A stretch of DNA of 14,288 nt from Anaerolineales bacterium (GTDB lineage Bacteria > Chloroflexota > Anaerolineae > Anaerolineales > Villigracilaceae): NCBI GenBank assembly GCA_025966435.1, contig JAICRQ010000031.1:1-14288 (forward strand), read 5' to 3'. This document shows positions 4,937-13,053 of this stretch, piece by piece (positions within the stretch are counted from its first letter, which is position 1; every line of letters begins with the position of its first letter). The translations under genes were made by a program, and so were the position numbers. Below the pieces are notes generated by a model that was not told the DNA's origin, did no database searches, and was given only the letters and a program-made list of their open reading frames with translations.

Positions 4937-6751
4937 TCAGGGAGCCACAGTGACGGTGAACGCATCCGGCAGCACGGCAAAGGTATTGTTGGGGTTGGTC
5001 ACGCGCACATCCCAGACCTGTGTGGTCGCGCCGGTTCCGACCGCCGTATTCACCGTGATGACGATTGTGTTGGCATTGACCACCTGAATCCCCGTGACCT
5101 GCGGCGCGGTTCCCTCTGCTCCCTCGAACCTGACGATTGCACCGTTGGCGAAGGCTGTGCCGCTCACCGTTACATTGACAGTCGTGTTCGCGGCTGCTGC
5201 ATTCGGCGTAAGACTTAGTATGTTCAGTTGTGCACTTGTCGGTGTAATGGTAATGGTCGGGACTGAAGGCGCTGTGGCGGTCAGGGTAACAGTTGGAAGA
5301 TTGGGTGTGGGTGAAACCTGTGTATTGGTCGGCAGGGGTGTCACCGTGACAACGGTCGCGGTTGGCGGGACCGTTGTAAACGTCTGCGTGATAGTAGGAG
5401 TGGGGGCGGTCGGGGAAACGGCAAGCGTGGGCGAAGGGATTGGGGAGGCGGTTGGTGTGATCACGATCGGGCTCCCGAATTCGCGCCAGCCCAGGTCGGG
5501 GGCTGTTCCGATAAACCCTGTGAGCGGACTCGCCGGGATGAGCTCTCCACTGGCTGCCATGTATTGCGTAACACCTTTATCGATTGCTGGTGAAGACGAT
5601 TGCAGGAGCAAACCGCTAAAATCATCGTCCACGGTTTCCCAAGCGCCGTCTGCGCCAGGGTTCGGCGCGGCAACGAAGAGCGGATCCTGGCCCGTAATGT
5701 TGCCTGCTCCCAGCGTGCTTTGATCGGAATCCAAAGCGTTATTAAAGAATAAGGTATACGCGACAACCGAATTTGATCCTGGTGGTCCCTGCACTCTCCA
5801 GACACCCCGACCCACGGAATTGGCGATGATGTTATTGAAGGCGACCAGATCGTCGCCACCGGAAATGCCATGACTGTTTCCGTAGAACGTATTGTTAAAT
5901 ACGCGCACAGGTTCCACCATATCCGCGCCCGAAAAATCTTCCACCGGGTTGGCATTTGGCATAAGACCAATGCCCGCCTTTTGACTGTTGGCGATCAGAT
6001 TCCCGATGATCACAAAACGACGGTTCGTGTTTTGCGGGTCGCCTGGATAATCAATCAGTTGGATGCCGTCTTCCCGGCTGCCGATGATCATGTTGTTCCA
6101 AATGTTCACATCGACGAGGGCGGGAGGAGAGGGCTTGTCCTGCAGGTTGACTTCGATTCCATCGTCGGTGGCATACAGGATACGGTTGTTCTCGATTAAT
6201 AGGGGTCGGTCTGTGTTATCCAGATGAATGGCATCATCCCCCGGTTTGAAATAAACATTATTACGATTGGCGCCGCCCGCTCCCCACTGATAATGGACCT
6301 GATCGGAAGAAGCCAGGAAAAGATTGAACTCTACAATAAACGGCGACGAGGATTGGATGCCAACATTGTTACTCCTAATCACAAAGCCGCGCACCGTAGG
6401 CATTTGCGTAAGGTTGGGAGGGATTGTGATAGCCACGCCGCCCCCACCCTCAATGACCGTCGTGTTGTTCGCCGGGTTGACTGAGTCGAAGGAAGCTGCC
6501 GTCAGAATAATTGGCCGGTCGAGAATCAGGTTTTCGCTATACGTACCGTCTTGCACCTGGACAATATCCGCTGCCCCGGCTGCATTGATCGCTGCCTGGA
6601 TGGTGGGATAGTCCTCTGGAACTCGAAGGACAGTTGCCGCCTGTCGTTGTCGGTTAAGTGCCAGGACTCCCGCAACGACACCAATGATCAGGATACAAAA
6701 AATTATGACCATGATGGGCAGAAGGCTGGCTTTGAATTGTCGCTCGTGCAT
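4937..6751 (-). CDS. Membrane-anchored right-handed beta-helix protein with TIG domain
   Basis: A 604-residue envelope protein. Residues 8-30 form one membrane helix (LLPIMVIIFCILIIGVVAGV), with basic residues before and after it and no clear cleavage site, so it is probably an anchor. VPEDYPTIQAAINAA (about 43-57) opens a DUF1565/NosD-like right-handed beta-helix, with repeated Asn-rich turns (NNRILYATDDGIEV, NNMIIGSREDGIQL, NNTFYGNSHGI) up to about residue 340. Residues 427-508 are a Thr/Pro/Val linker, and 509-604 a TIG/IPT Ig-like domain (ILSLTPNAAAANTTVNVTVSG). Such beta-helices often bind or process polysaccharide, but no catalytic residues are evident. GGAGG 5 nt before the ATG at 6751 fixes the start; the frame stays open upstream to an ATG (6763) and a TTG (6778). 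Confidence 0.85.
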   Translation of the reverse strand: MHERQFKASLLPIMVIIFCILIIGVVAGVLALNRQRQAATVLRVPEDYPTIQAAINAAGAADIVQVQDGTYSENLILDRPIILTAASFDSVNPANNTTVIEGGGGVAITIPPNLTQMPTVRGFVIRSNNVGIQSSSPFIVEFNLFLASSDQVHYQWGAGGANRNNVYFKPGDDAIHLDNTDRPLLIENNRILYATDDGIEVNLQDKPSPPALVDVNIWNNMIIGSREDGIQLIDYPGDPQNTNRRFVIIGNLIANSQKAGIGLMPNANPVEDFSGADMVEPVRVFNNTFYGNSHGISGGDDLVAFNNIIANSVGRGVWRVQGPPGSNSVVAYTLFFNNALDSDQSTLGAGNITGQDPLFVAAPNPGADGAWETVDDDFSGLLLQSSSPAIDKGVTQYMAASGELIPASPLTGFIGTAPDLGWREFGSPIVITPTASPIPSPTLAVSPTAPTPTITQTFTTVPPTATVVTVTPLPTNTQVSPTPNLPTVTLTATAPSVPTITITPTSAQLNILSLTPNAAAANTTVNVTVSGTAFANGAIVRFEGAEGTAPQVTGIQVVNANTIVITVNTAVGTGATTQVWDVRVTNPNNTFAVLPDAFTVTVAP

Positions 6752-7073
6752 TTGTGCCTCCATAGCTCCCAGCTTCAAAGAAATGAGCTTTCCCTGCCCG
6801 GAATAAAGGAAATAATCGGAACGGGAGCAAAATAACAGCGTTTCCTGCTTTCACTCCACAGGAGTACGCTTCACCCTGTAAAACGATTTCATACTGGAGT
6901 TGTTCTTTCCTTGATTTACTTTGTTTTAATCAGAAATGAGCAGATTTTTAAACTCCTTTCAGTTGCCTCTTAGATTATTTGTTTAGGATTAGATTCATAG
7001 CCTGGGGATGAATTCATTAATGTTTCTACATCAACGCAAAAATTCAAGAATAAGATTTGAAAGGAGTAAAAGT
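6752..7073. other. 322-bp AT-rich gap between two divergent envelope genes
   Basis: It must hold the promoters of the beta-helix gene (-) and the propeller gene (+). I could not pick out a convincing -35/-10 pair on either strand; TAGGAT and TAGATT near 6985-7000 are only weak candidates for the + strand. No hairpin, repeat or small gene with a ribosome site was seen. The frame upstream of the propeller gene is open from an ATG at 7008, but that start has no Shine-Dalgarno. Confidence 0.5.
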
Positions 7074-8015
7074 ATGTTTTTGGCTCAAATTTCCAGCCGG
7101 CGTTCGCTTCTCATTTTGATGTTGATTGCTCTCAGTGTTTCCATGATCGCCGCCGCACCTCTCAAAGCATTCCCGAATGTGATTCCGCTTCCGGATGGTT
7201 TCCAGCCGGAAGGTATCGCCACGGGAAAAGGTCACACCTTTTATGTTGGGTCGATTCCCACCGGCGCCGTCTATCGTGGTGATCTGCGGACCGGTGAAGG
7301 CGATGTTCTTGTTCCCGCCCAGGAAGGACGCGCGGCGATCGGGCTAAAGTACGATGAGCGCACGGGATTGCTCTTTGTTGCGGGCGGCCCCACGGGTTTT
7401 GCGTATGTATATAATGGGGAGACAGGTGAAAATGTTGCCGAGATCCAGCTCACGACAGGACCCGCTTTCATCAATGATGTTGTCATCACTCAGGATGCAG
7501 CCTATTTCACCAATTCGCAACAGCCTGTGATTTATCGGGTGCCGTTGAGAAATAACGGCAAACTGCCTGGTTCGCCCACTGTGGAAGAAATTCCTTTGAG
7601 TGGGGATTACGTGTTCACACCGGGTGCGTTCAATGCGAATGGGATTGCCGCTACACCGAATGGCAAGACCTTGATCATTGTCAACAGTGTGGACGGTTTA
7701 CTGTATAACGTGGACCCTGACACTGGCGAGGCAACGCTTATTGACCTGGGTGGAGATACCGTGCCGAATGGTGATGGTATTTTGTTACAAGGCAAAACTC
7801 TATACGTTGTGCAAAATCGTTTGAATCAGATTGCTGTGGTGGAACTGAACTCGGATCTCACAGAAGGCACGATCGTTGATACCATCACGGATTCAGACTT
7901 CCGCGTGCCGACCACCATTGCCCGTTTTGGCAATTCACTATATGCAGTCAATGCTCGCTTTGGCACCACACCCACCCCTGATACGGAGTACGAAGTCGTG
8001 CGCGTTTCGAGATAA
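7074..8015 (+). CDS. Secreted beta-propeller protein (SMP-30/NHL-like)
   Basis: A 313-residue exported protein. Residues 1-32 look like a Sec signal peptide: SSRRS, then the hydrophobic run LLILMLIALSVSMIAAA, with cleavage probably near APLKAFP. The mature part repeats a propeller-blade pattern of G-I-A...YV (PEGIATGKGHTFYVGSIPTGAVYR, INDVVITQDAAYFTNSQQ, NGIAATPNGKTLIIVNSVDG, NGDGILLQGKTLYVVQNRLN, PTTIARFGNSLYAVNARFG), consistent with about six blades as in SMP-30/gluconolactonase-like proteins. The acidic metal-binding residues of true lactonases cannot be assigned by eye, so it may be a non-enzymatic binding protein. The start is the ATG at 7074, 7 nt after GAAAGGAG, which makes the signal peptide normal in length; an ATG at 7008 would put 22 basic residues in front of it. 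Confidence 0.85.
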   Translation: MFLAQISSRRSLLILMLIALSVSMIAAAPLKAFPNVIPLPDGFQPEGIATGKGHTFYVGSIPTGAVYRGDLRTGEGDVLVPAQEGRAAIGLKYDERTGLLFVAGGPTGFAYVYNGETGENVAEIQLTTGPAFINDVVITQDAAYFTNSQQPVIYRVPLRNNGKLPGSPTVEEIPLSGDYVFTPGAFNANGIAATPNGKTLIIVNSVDGLLYNVDPDTGEATLIDLGGDTVPNGDGILLQGKTLYVVQNRLNQIAVVELNSDLTEGTIVDTITDSDFRVPTTIARFGNSLYAVNARFGTTPTPDTEYEVVRVSR

Positions 8016-8025
8016 TGAGAAATTG

Positions 8026-8063
8026 AATCTGAGCGGCTCTCCTGAGGGAGAGCTGCTCAGATT
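8026..8063. terminator. Long hairpin between convergent genes, probable bidirectional terminator
   Basis: AATCTGAGCGGCTCTCC (8026-8042), loop TGAG, then GGAGAGCTGCTCAGATT (8047-8063): a 17-bp stem with a single G-U pair on the + strand. It lies between the stops of the propeller gene (8015) and the methylase gene (8066). The downstream T tracts are short on both strands (ATTTAAT on +, CAATTTCT on -), so termination may be imperfect. Confidence 0.75.
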
Positions 8064-8065
8064 AT

Positions 8066-8719
8066 TTAATGTTCGACCGTTTGATTTTGCAGGGCAAACG
8101 CGGCAATACCAAATGCGATTGCTACATTGAACGATTTCTTTTCCCCGCGCATTGGAATATAAAAGATCTGGTCGCATAGATCGAGCAATTCGGGGTCAAT
8201 TCCTGTCACTTCGTTGCCGACGATCAAAAGCTCGCCCTTGCTCTCGTACGCCACGTTTTCGGTATATCCTAGCTCCACCGCGCGTGCATCCTCCTCCAAC
8301 CCATAAACCTTCCAACCTTCAACTTTTAAACCCTTAACCAAATCCACTGCGTCCTTGTGATAGGTCCAGGGGACAGAATCCTGCGCGCCGAGTGACGTCT
8401 TGATCACAGCCTCATGATCGGGGGTAGGTGTGATTCCGCATATATAAGCATGGGTGTATCCAAAACCATCCGCGCTGCGCAGGATTGAACCGACATTCCA
8501 CGCCGAACGGATGTTATCGAGTAGAACCGCAACGCGCTTTCCACGTTGCTCTTTCTGGCGATTCAGGGCGCGTGTTTCAACTCCCAGCCCTCGACTAATC
8601 ACAACCCGCGTCTCCCCGATACAAACCGGACACCGCGTGCCAAAGGGATGATTCTCAATCAGGGGATAGCGAAGTCCGCAGGTGTTACAGATCCTGATCT
8701 CGTAAGAACGGATTGGCAT
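8066..8719 (-). CDS. SpoU/TrmH-family RNA 2'-O-methyltransferase with N-terminal zinc ribbon
   Basis: A 217-residue protein. An N-terminal zinc-ribbon-like segment (CNTC at 11-14, CPVC at 30-33) is followed by the knotted SPOUT methylase domain, which transfers a methyl group from S-adenosylmethionine to a ribose 2'-OH in tRNA or rRNA. The three SpoU motifs are present: NIRSAWNVGSILRSADGFG (about 69-87, with Asn75 and Arg81), LLIVGNEVTGID, and IPMRGEKKSFNVAIAFGIA. The last has SFN where SLN is usual. The N-terminal ribbon is not part of the minimal SpoU fold and may help RNA recognition. The start is set at the ATG at 8719, six bases after a TATAAT box with no Shine-Dalgarno; an in-frame ATG at 8734 would overlap that box. 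The RNA target cannot be told from sequence. Confidence 0.9.
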   Translation of the reverse strand: MPIRSYEIRICNTCGLRYPLIENHPFGTRCPVCIGETRVVISRGLGVETRALNRQKEQRGKRVAVLLDNIRSAWNVGSILRSADGFGYTHAYICGITPTPDHEAVIKTSLGAQDSVPWTYHKDAVDLVKGLKVEGWKVYGLEEDARAVELGYTENVAYESKGELLIVGNEVTGIDPELLDLCDQIFYIPMRGEKKSFNVAIAFGIAAFALQNQTVEH

Positions 8720-8725
8720 GAGGTG

Positions 8726-8731
8726 ATTATA
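8726..8731 (-). promoter_or_regulatory. -10 box TATAAT of the methylase gene, leaderless type
   Basis: On the minus strand, TATAAT is followed by exactly 6 nt (CACCTC) and the ATG at 8719, so transcription should begin at or next to the start codon. The preceding bases (GCATG) include a TG motif. The -35 region is weak. Confidence 0.65.
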
Positions 8732-8736
8732 CATGC

Positions 8737-8742
8737 TACAAT
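8737..8742 (+). promoter_or_regulatory. -10 box TACAAT of the cyclase gene, leaderless type
   Basis: TACAAT with an upstream TGc (extended -10) is followed by exactly 6 nt (TTAGAC) and the ATG at 8749, with no Shine-Dalgarno. TTGGCA at 8713-8718 lies 18 nt upstream and matches the TTGACA consensus at five of six positions. It interleaves with the opposite-facing methylase promoter. Confidence 0.7.
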
Positions 8743-8748
8743 TTAGAC

Positions 8749-11700
8749 ATGCATCGGGTGGTTCCAGAGCTGATCGTAGAAAATTTTCGAGAGGGACATT
8801 ACAGCGGAGAGTTTCAGGCTGTCAGCATGTTCCTTGATCTTTCGGGGTTTTCCACCATGACCGACGCGCTGATGCAGCATGGCCAGCACGGCGCGGAAGC
8901 ACTTGCCGGGTTGATGCACGGCTTGTTTGACCCGCTGGTGGAAAGTATCTTTGCGTACGGGGGCAAAATCGTGGGCTTCGCTGGGGATGGAATTATGGCG
9001 TTATACCCCGTGCAGTCGGACCTGAAAGCGACCGCTTTACAGGCGCTCACATCCGCAGACGTCATTCAGAAGAGGTTTCGAGAAAGGCCCACGCGGCAGA
9101 CCATCTATGGTGAGTTTTCGATTTTCGCTAAGATCGGTTTAGGAAGCGGTTCTGTCTCGTGGGGAATTCTGCGCGCTTCACACGGTGATCAGGCAGCCTA
9201 TTATTTCCGCGGCAGTGCGGTGGATGAAGCGGCGGATGCGGAGCATCATGCGAAGGCAGGCGAGACTCTGCTCACGCCACCTATGTATGACCTCCTGCGC
9301 GAGTCCATCCTGTCAGCTCCGCGTGACTTGTTGCGCTGTTTTACTGGCTTTTCTGTTGAAACGCCACAGCCAGCCCGAGTAGAGTTTCCTCCCGTCGATT
9401 TGAGCGTTGCCCGGTATTTCATGCCTGAGGACGTGATTGTGAATGACGTGCGCGGCGAGTTTCGCCAGGTCGTCAATCTGTTCATGCGCTTCCCGGACCT
9501 TTCCAACGAAGCGTTGCAAAAATTAATGAGTACGGTTTTCGAGCTGCGGACTCGCTATGGCGGGCTGGTAAGCCGCCTGGACTTCGGCGACAAAGGCTGC
9601 AACATGCTCATGCTATGGGGGGCGCCTGTGGCGTATGAGAACGATATTGGACGCGCGCTCAATTTCCTGCTCGACCTGAAAGCGGCGGTTGATTTCCCCA
9701 TCACCGCTGGTGTTACGTATTACATATCGCATGCGGGATACCTGGGAAGCTCCTTGTATGAAGATTACACCTGCTATGGCTGGGGCGTGAATCTCGCCTC
9801 ACGTTTTATGATGAGCGCGCAACCGGGCGAGATCTGGGTCGACGACCGAATTGCACGACGAGTCTCCAGAAGGTTTGAGCTCGATTATGTAAGCAGCCAG
9901 ATGTTCAAAGGGTTTGCGGCGGAACAAAAGGTATATTTGTTACGCGGCTATACACAGACGCTCGACCCCGCTTATCAGGGGCAAATGGTGGGGCGTGAAG
10001 AGGAATTGGCAAAGATGGCTCACTTCACGGAGCCACTCTGGCAGGGCAAGTATGCAGGGCTGCTGCTCATTTCCGGGGATGCTGGCATGGGTAAGGGACG
10101 ACTGGTCCATGAATTGCGCTCGTCCCTTCGACAAAAGGGGAAACGAGCTCTCTGGGCGATCTGCCAGTCGAATCAAATTTTGCGCCAGTCATTCAACCCG
10201 CTGCGCAACTGGCTGTTCCGGTATTTCGGAATTTCCCGCAACCAGCCCGTGGAGGAACATCAGCAGGCCTTCGATGCAAAGCTGGATGATCTGCTGGATA
10301 CCATTCCAGACTCGGAACTGACGCGGGAGCTTCAACGTACGCGTACAATTCTGGGCGGATTGCTCAACCTGCATTGGGAAGATTCGCTGTACGAACAGTT
10401 GGATGCGGAAGGTCGTTACAACAACACATTTCTGGCATTGATTGCGCTACTCAAAGCAGAAAGTTTGCGCCAGCCGGTCATCCTATTTTTGGAAGACTTT
10501 CAATTCACCGACAGGGATACGCAGGAATTTTTGCCGCGGCTGAAGCGCGCGGTGCTCGCGGCGGGGGAAACCTATCCCATTGCCATCCTTGTGACTACCC
10601 GCCCGCCCGGGCATGGACTCACGAAAGATCTGATCGATGCGCGCATTGATTTGGGCGCGATCTCTCCGGAGGCGATGTCGCAGCTGATCGAGATCAGCCT
10701 GGGCGCTGCGCCTGCTCCAGACCTGGTGGATTTTCTGGTGCAACGATCCGAAGGAAACCCATATTTTGCCGAGCAGATCTTGCGCTACCTGCAGGAAGAA
10801 AATCTGATCGAGACGAGCGAGTCCGGTTGGAGGTTAGTTCGAGAAATCGAGGAAGCCTTATTACCTGGCGATATCCGCTCGGTCCTAGTGGCGCGGCTCG
10901 ACCAGCTTGGACGCGGCGTAAGGGAAAGCATTCAGATGGCTTCCGTGCTAGGGCGGGAATTCGAGATTCCCCTGCTGGAACACATGTGGCGTGATGACGA
11001 CCTGTTGCATCGCTATATCAGCGAAGCGGAGCAGGCGGCTGTCTGGAATCCATCAGATGATCTGCACTATATCTTCTCGCACGGTCTTCTGCGTGATGCA
11101 GCTTATGAAATGCAGATGCAAGCCAGAAGAACGGAGCTTCATGCCCTCGCGGTTGAGGCACTGGAACACTATTACCGCGACAATCCAAATCGTTATGCAG
11201 AGCTTGCTCATCATTGCAAGTATGCAGGGCTCGCATCAAAAGCGCAAAAATATTACACCCTTGCTGGCAAAATTGCTGGAGAGTCATACCAGAATTATCA
11301 GGCAATTAAATACTATAAGCGGGCGCTGGCGTTTACTCCACTTAATGATCTTAACGCTCAGTTCGATATATTGATTGAACGAGTCGAGGTGTTCCATCGT
11401 GTTGGCAATCGTGCTGCACAACGAAGAGATCTGGAAATACTTGAGGTCTTAGCAGCACAACTAAATGACAAACAACGCTTGGCGAAAGTTGAAGTTAAGA
11501 AAGCGTATTACTATTATCATGGACTCAGCGATTATCAGCGCGTTATTCGCCATTCTGAGCGTGCTTTAGCTTTAAGTGACACGAGTATCGGTATTGAAAT
11601 CGTGATTGATGCGTATCTTTTATTGTCAAGTGCTCATTGGCGGCTTGGTAGCTTATATGAGGCTATGCAGATTGGCAAAACCTGTCTTGAACTAGCGCGA

Positions 11701-12666
11701 AGTTCGGGTGAACGACTGCAGGAAGGAAGAGTATTGTCTGTCTTGGGAATGGTGGCTGTTGAACAAAATGATTATGAGTCAGCACAGCATTATTTGGTAA
11801 CAGCGGTTCATATTGCACGCGAGATACGGAATACAGATTTGGAGGGCAGGGCACTAAACAATTTGGCGATGTCAGCGAGCGTCCTTCGAGGTGATTTTGC
11901 CCTAGCCCGCGATTATTTTGAGCAGGGATATTTCATTATGCATAAGCGCGGTGACCGTGCTGCGGAAGGTGTGGGAATGGTGAATCTAGGTTATGCGGCT
12001 GGAATGATGGGGGACTTTGAAGCAGCTCGAGCATATCATCAGCAAGCTTTATTAATTGCGCGTGAGGTTGGTAACCGTTATCAGGAGGTATACACGCTGA
12101 TCAATCTGAGCGCCGTTTCTGGAACACAAAATGATGTAAAAGCTTCGATTGATTACGCTAAAGAGGCATTGACGCTCGCTAGACTTATTGGTGACCGATC
12201 CGGTGAGGCTTGGGCACTGTTATACGTTGGACATGCCTTACAGTCGCTAAAGGAGTTTGCACAGGCACGTGAGGCTTACAACACATCTATCTTGATTCGC
12301 AATGAACTTGCGCAACCCAACATGGCTACAGAGCCAACAGCAGGTTTGATAGAAACAGCGCTGTCAGTGGAAGACTTACCTACTGCTATGCAAAGCGTGG
12401 AAACCATACTCATGCATTTGGCAAATGGGGGTACATTTGATGGCACCGAGGAACCACTTCGCATTTATTATGCATGTTACTTGGCGCTCGAGAAAAATAA
12501 AGACCCACGGGCTAGCGATTTGCTTGCTCAGGCAGTTAGATTGCTTGCTTCGCAGGTCTCAAAGTTACGAGATGATATATCGCGCCAAATGTTTGTGGAG
12601 AATGTTCCGTGGCGCCGGGCGATTCATCAGGCTGAGGTTAGGGATTTTCCTGACTTAGGGACCTGA
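8749..12666 (+). CDS. Soluble-adenylyl-cyclase-like protein: tandem class III cyclase, NTPase, TPR
   Basis: A 1305-residue cytoplasmic protein with the domain order of animal soluble adenylyl cyclase (sAC). Cyclase C1 (about 24-190) has MFLDLSGFSTMTD and GFAGDGIMALY, giving metal aspartates Asp30 and Asp80. Cyclase C2 (about 235-395) has GDKGC (Lys282), DYTCYGWGVNLASR (Thr341, Asn348, Arg352), equivalent to the adenine-binding Lys/Thr and transition-state Asn/Arg of sAC. C2 lacks its own metal Asp, so one composite ATP-to-cAMP site is predicted. VGRE (414-417) opens an AAA_16/STAND NTPase with Walker A GDAGMGKG (443-450) and Walker B ILFLED (about 578-583). Winged-helix-like and TPR repeats of about 40 residues (about 810-1250) follow. 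Odd points: Gly450 replaces the usual Walker A Ser/Thr, and the TPR part is more AT-rich. It lacks membrane helices. Activity is inferred. Confidence 0.9.
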   Translation: MHRVVPELIVENFREGHYSGEFQAVSMFLDLSGFSTMTDALMQHGQHGAEALAGLMHGLFDPLVESIFAYGGKIVGFAGDGIMALYPVQSDLKATALQALTSADVIQKRFRERPTRQTIYGEFSIFAKIGLGSGSVSWGILRASHGDQAAYYFRGSAVDEAADAEHHAKAGETLLTPPMYDLLRESILSAPRDLLRCFTGFSVETPQPARVEFPPVDLSVARYFMPEDVIVNDVRGEFRQVVNLFMRFPDLSNEALQKLMSTVFELRTRYGGLVSRLDFGDKGCNMLMLWGAPVAYENDIGRALNFLLDLKAAVDFPITAGVTYYISHAGYLGSSLYEDYTCYGWGVNLASRFMMSAQPGEIWVDDRIARRVSRRFELDYVSSQMFKGFAAEQKVYLLRGYTQTLDPAYQGQMVGREEELAKMAHFTEPLWQGKYAGLLLISGDAGMGKGRLVHELRSSLRQKGKRALWAICQSNQILRQSFNPLRNWLFRYFGISRNQPVEEHQQAFDAKLDDLLDTIPDSELTRELQRTRTILGGLLNLHWEDSLYEQLDAEGRYNNTFLALIALLKAESLRQPVILFLEDFQFTDRDTQEFLPRLKRAVLAAGETYPIAILVTTRPPGHGLTKDLIDARIDLGAISPEAMSQLIEISLGAAPAPDLVDFLVQRSEGNPYFAEQILRYLQEENLIETSESGWRLVREIEEALLPGDIRSVLVARLDQLGRGVRESIQMASVLGREFEIPLLEHMWRDDDLLHRYISEAEQAAVWNPSDDLHYIFSHGLLRDAAYEMQMQARRTELHALAVEALEHYYRDNPNRYAELAHHCKYAGLASKAQKYYTLAGKIAGESYQNYQAIKYYKRALAFTPLNDLNAQFDILIERVEVFHRVGNRAAQRRDLEILEVLAAQLNDKQRLAKVEVKKAYYYYHGLSDYQRVIRHSERALALSDTSIGIEIVIDAYLLLSSAHWRLGSLYEAMQIGKTCLELARSSGERLQEGRVLSVLGMVAVEQNDYESAQHYLVTAVHIAREIRNTDLEGRALNNLAMSASVLRGDFALARDYFEQGYFIMHKRGDRAAEGVGMVNLGYAAGMMGDFEAARAYHQQALLIAREVGNRYQEVYTLINLSAVSGTQNDVKASIDYAKEALTLARLIGDRSGEAWALLYVGHALQSLKEFAQAREAYNTSILIRNELAQPNMATEPTAGLIETALSVEDLPTAMQSVETILMHLANGGTFDGTEEPLRIYYACYLALEKNKDPRASDLLAQAVRLLASQVSKLRDDISRQMFVENVPWRRAIHQAEVRDFPDLGT

Positions 12667-13020
12667 TCCTACAGGCGGATCACCCACGTTAAGTGTAAAC
12701 CTGACCTTACCACTGTTTCCGATGGGAGTCGTCTGCACCTGTTGAGGAACTGGATTATCCGGCATTAATACATACAGCAGCTGATCAGCTGGTAATGCCT
12801 GCAGCGTAACCGTATAGCTCACATCTTCATTCTTTCGAGTTGATTTTTCTCGGATGCCGAAGTTGTTGAACCAAGTGACACTGCCATCTGGAATTAGAGT
12901 AGGTTCATCAGGGATGGGTTTGCTGTAAGCTTCATACTTATCGTCTACATCGATCTCTACGTCTGGATCCGTGATTTTGTTATTTCCTTTCCCTTTGACC
13001 TTATACTTTTCGTTTGCCAT
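12655..13020 (-). CDS. Protein of unknown function (121 aa)
   Basis: A 121-residue soluble protein without a signal peptide. The N-terminal part is charged (MANEKYKVKGKGNNKI, then TDPDVEIDVDDKYEAY). The rest is probably beta-rich: GSVTWFNNFGIREKS, DVSYTVTLQALPADQLLYVLMP and GKVRFTLNVGDPP. The Asp-rich stretch could bind a metal, but this is a guess. I do not recognise a family. The start is the ATG at 13020, with GGAGG 5 nt upstream; the longer open frame from 13110 lacks a ribosome site. Its 3' end overlaps the cyclase stop codon tail to tail by 12 bp, and no terminator separates them, so antisense read-through is possible. Confidence 0.75.
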   Translation of the reverse strand: MANEKYKVKGKGNNKITDPDVEIDVDDKYEAYSKPIPDEPTLIPDGSVTWFNNFGIREKSTRKNEDVSYTVTLQALPADQLLYVLMPDNPVPQQVQTTPIGNSGKVRFTLNVGDPPVGSGP

Positions 13021-13053
13021 CTTATCCTCCTTTGTGATTTGATCCCCAATTTT

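Noticed and set aside
5094..5723. A 209-codon + strand open frame rich in Val, Thr and Gly
   Set aside because: It is antisense to the Thr/Pro linker and TIG region of the beta-helix gene, whose repetitive codons keep the opposite frame open. It has no ribosome site, and its low-complexity protein mirrors the linker.
9914..10321. A 135-codon + strand frame inside the cyclase gene
   Set aside because: It is an alternative frame of the NTPase region, rich in Arg, Trp and Cys, as is typical of shifted coding sequence.
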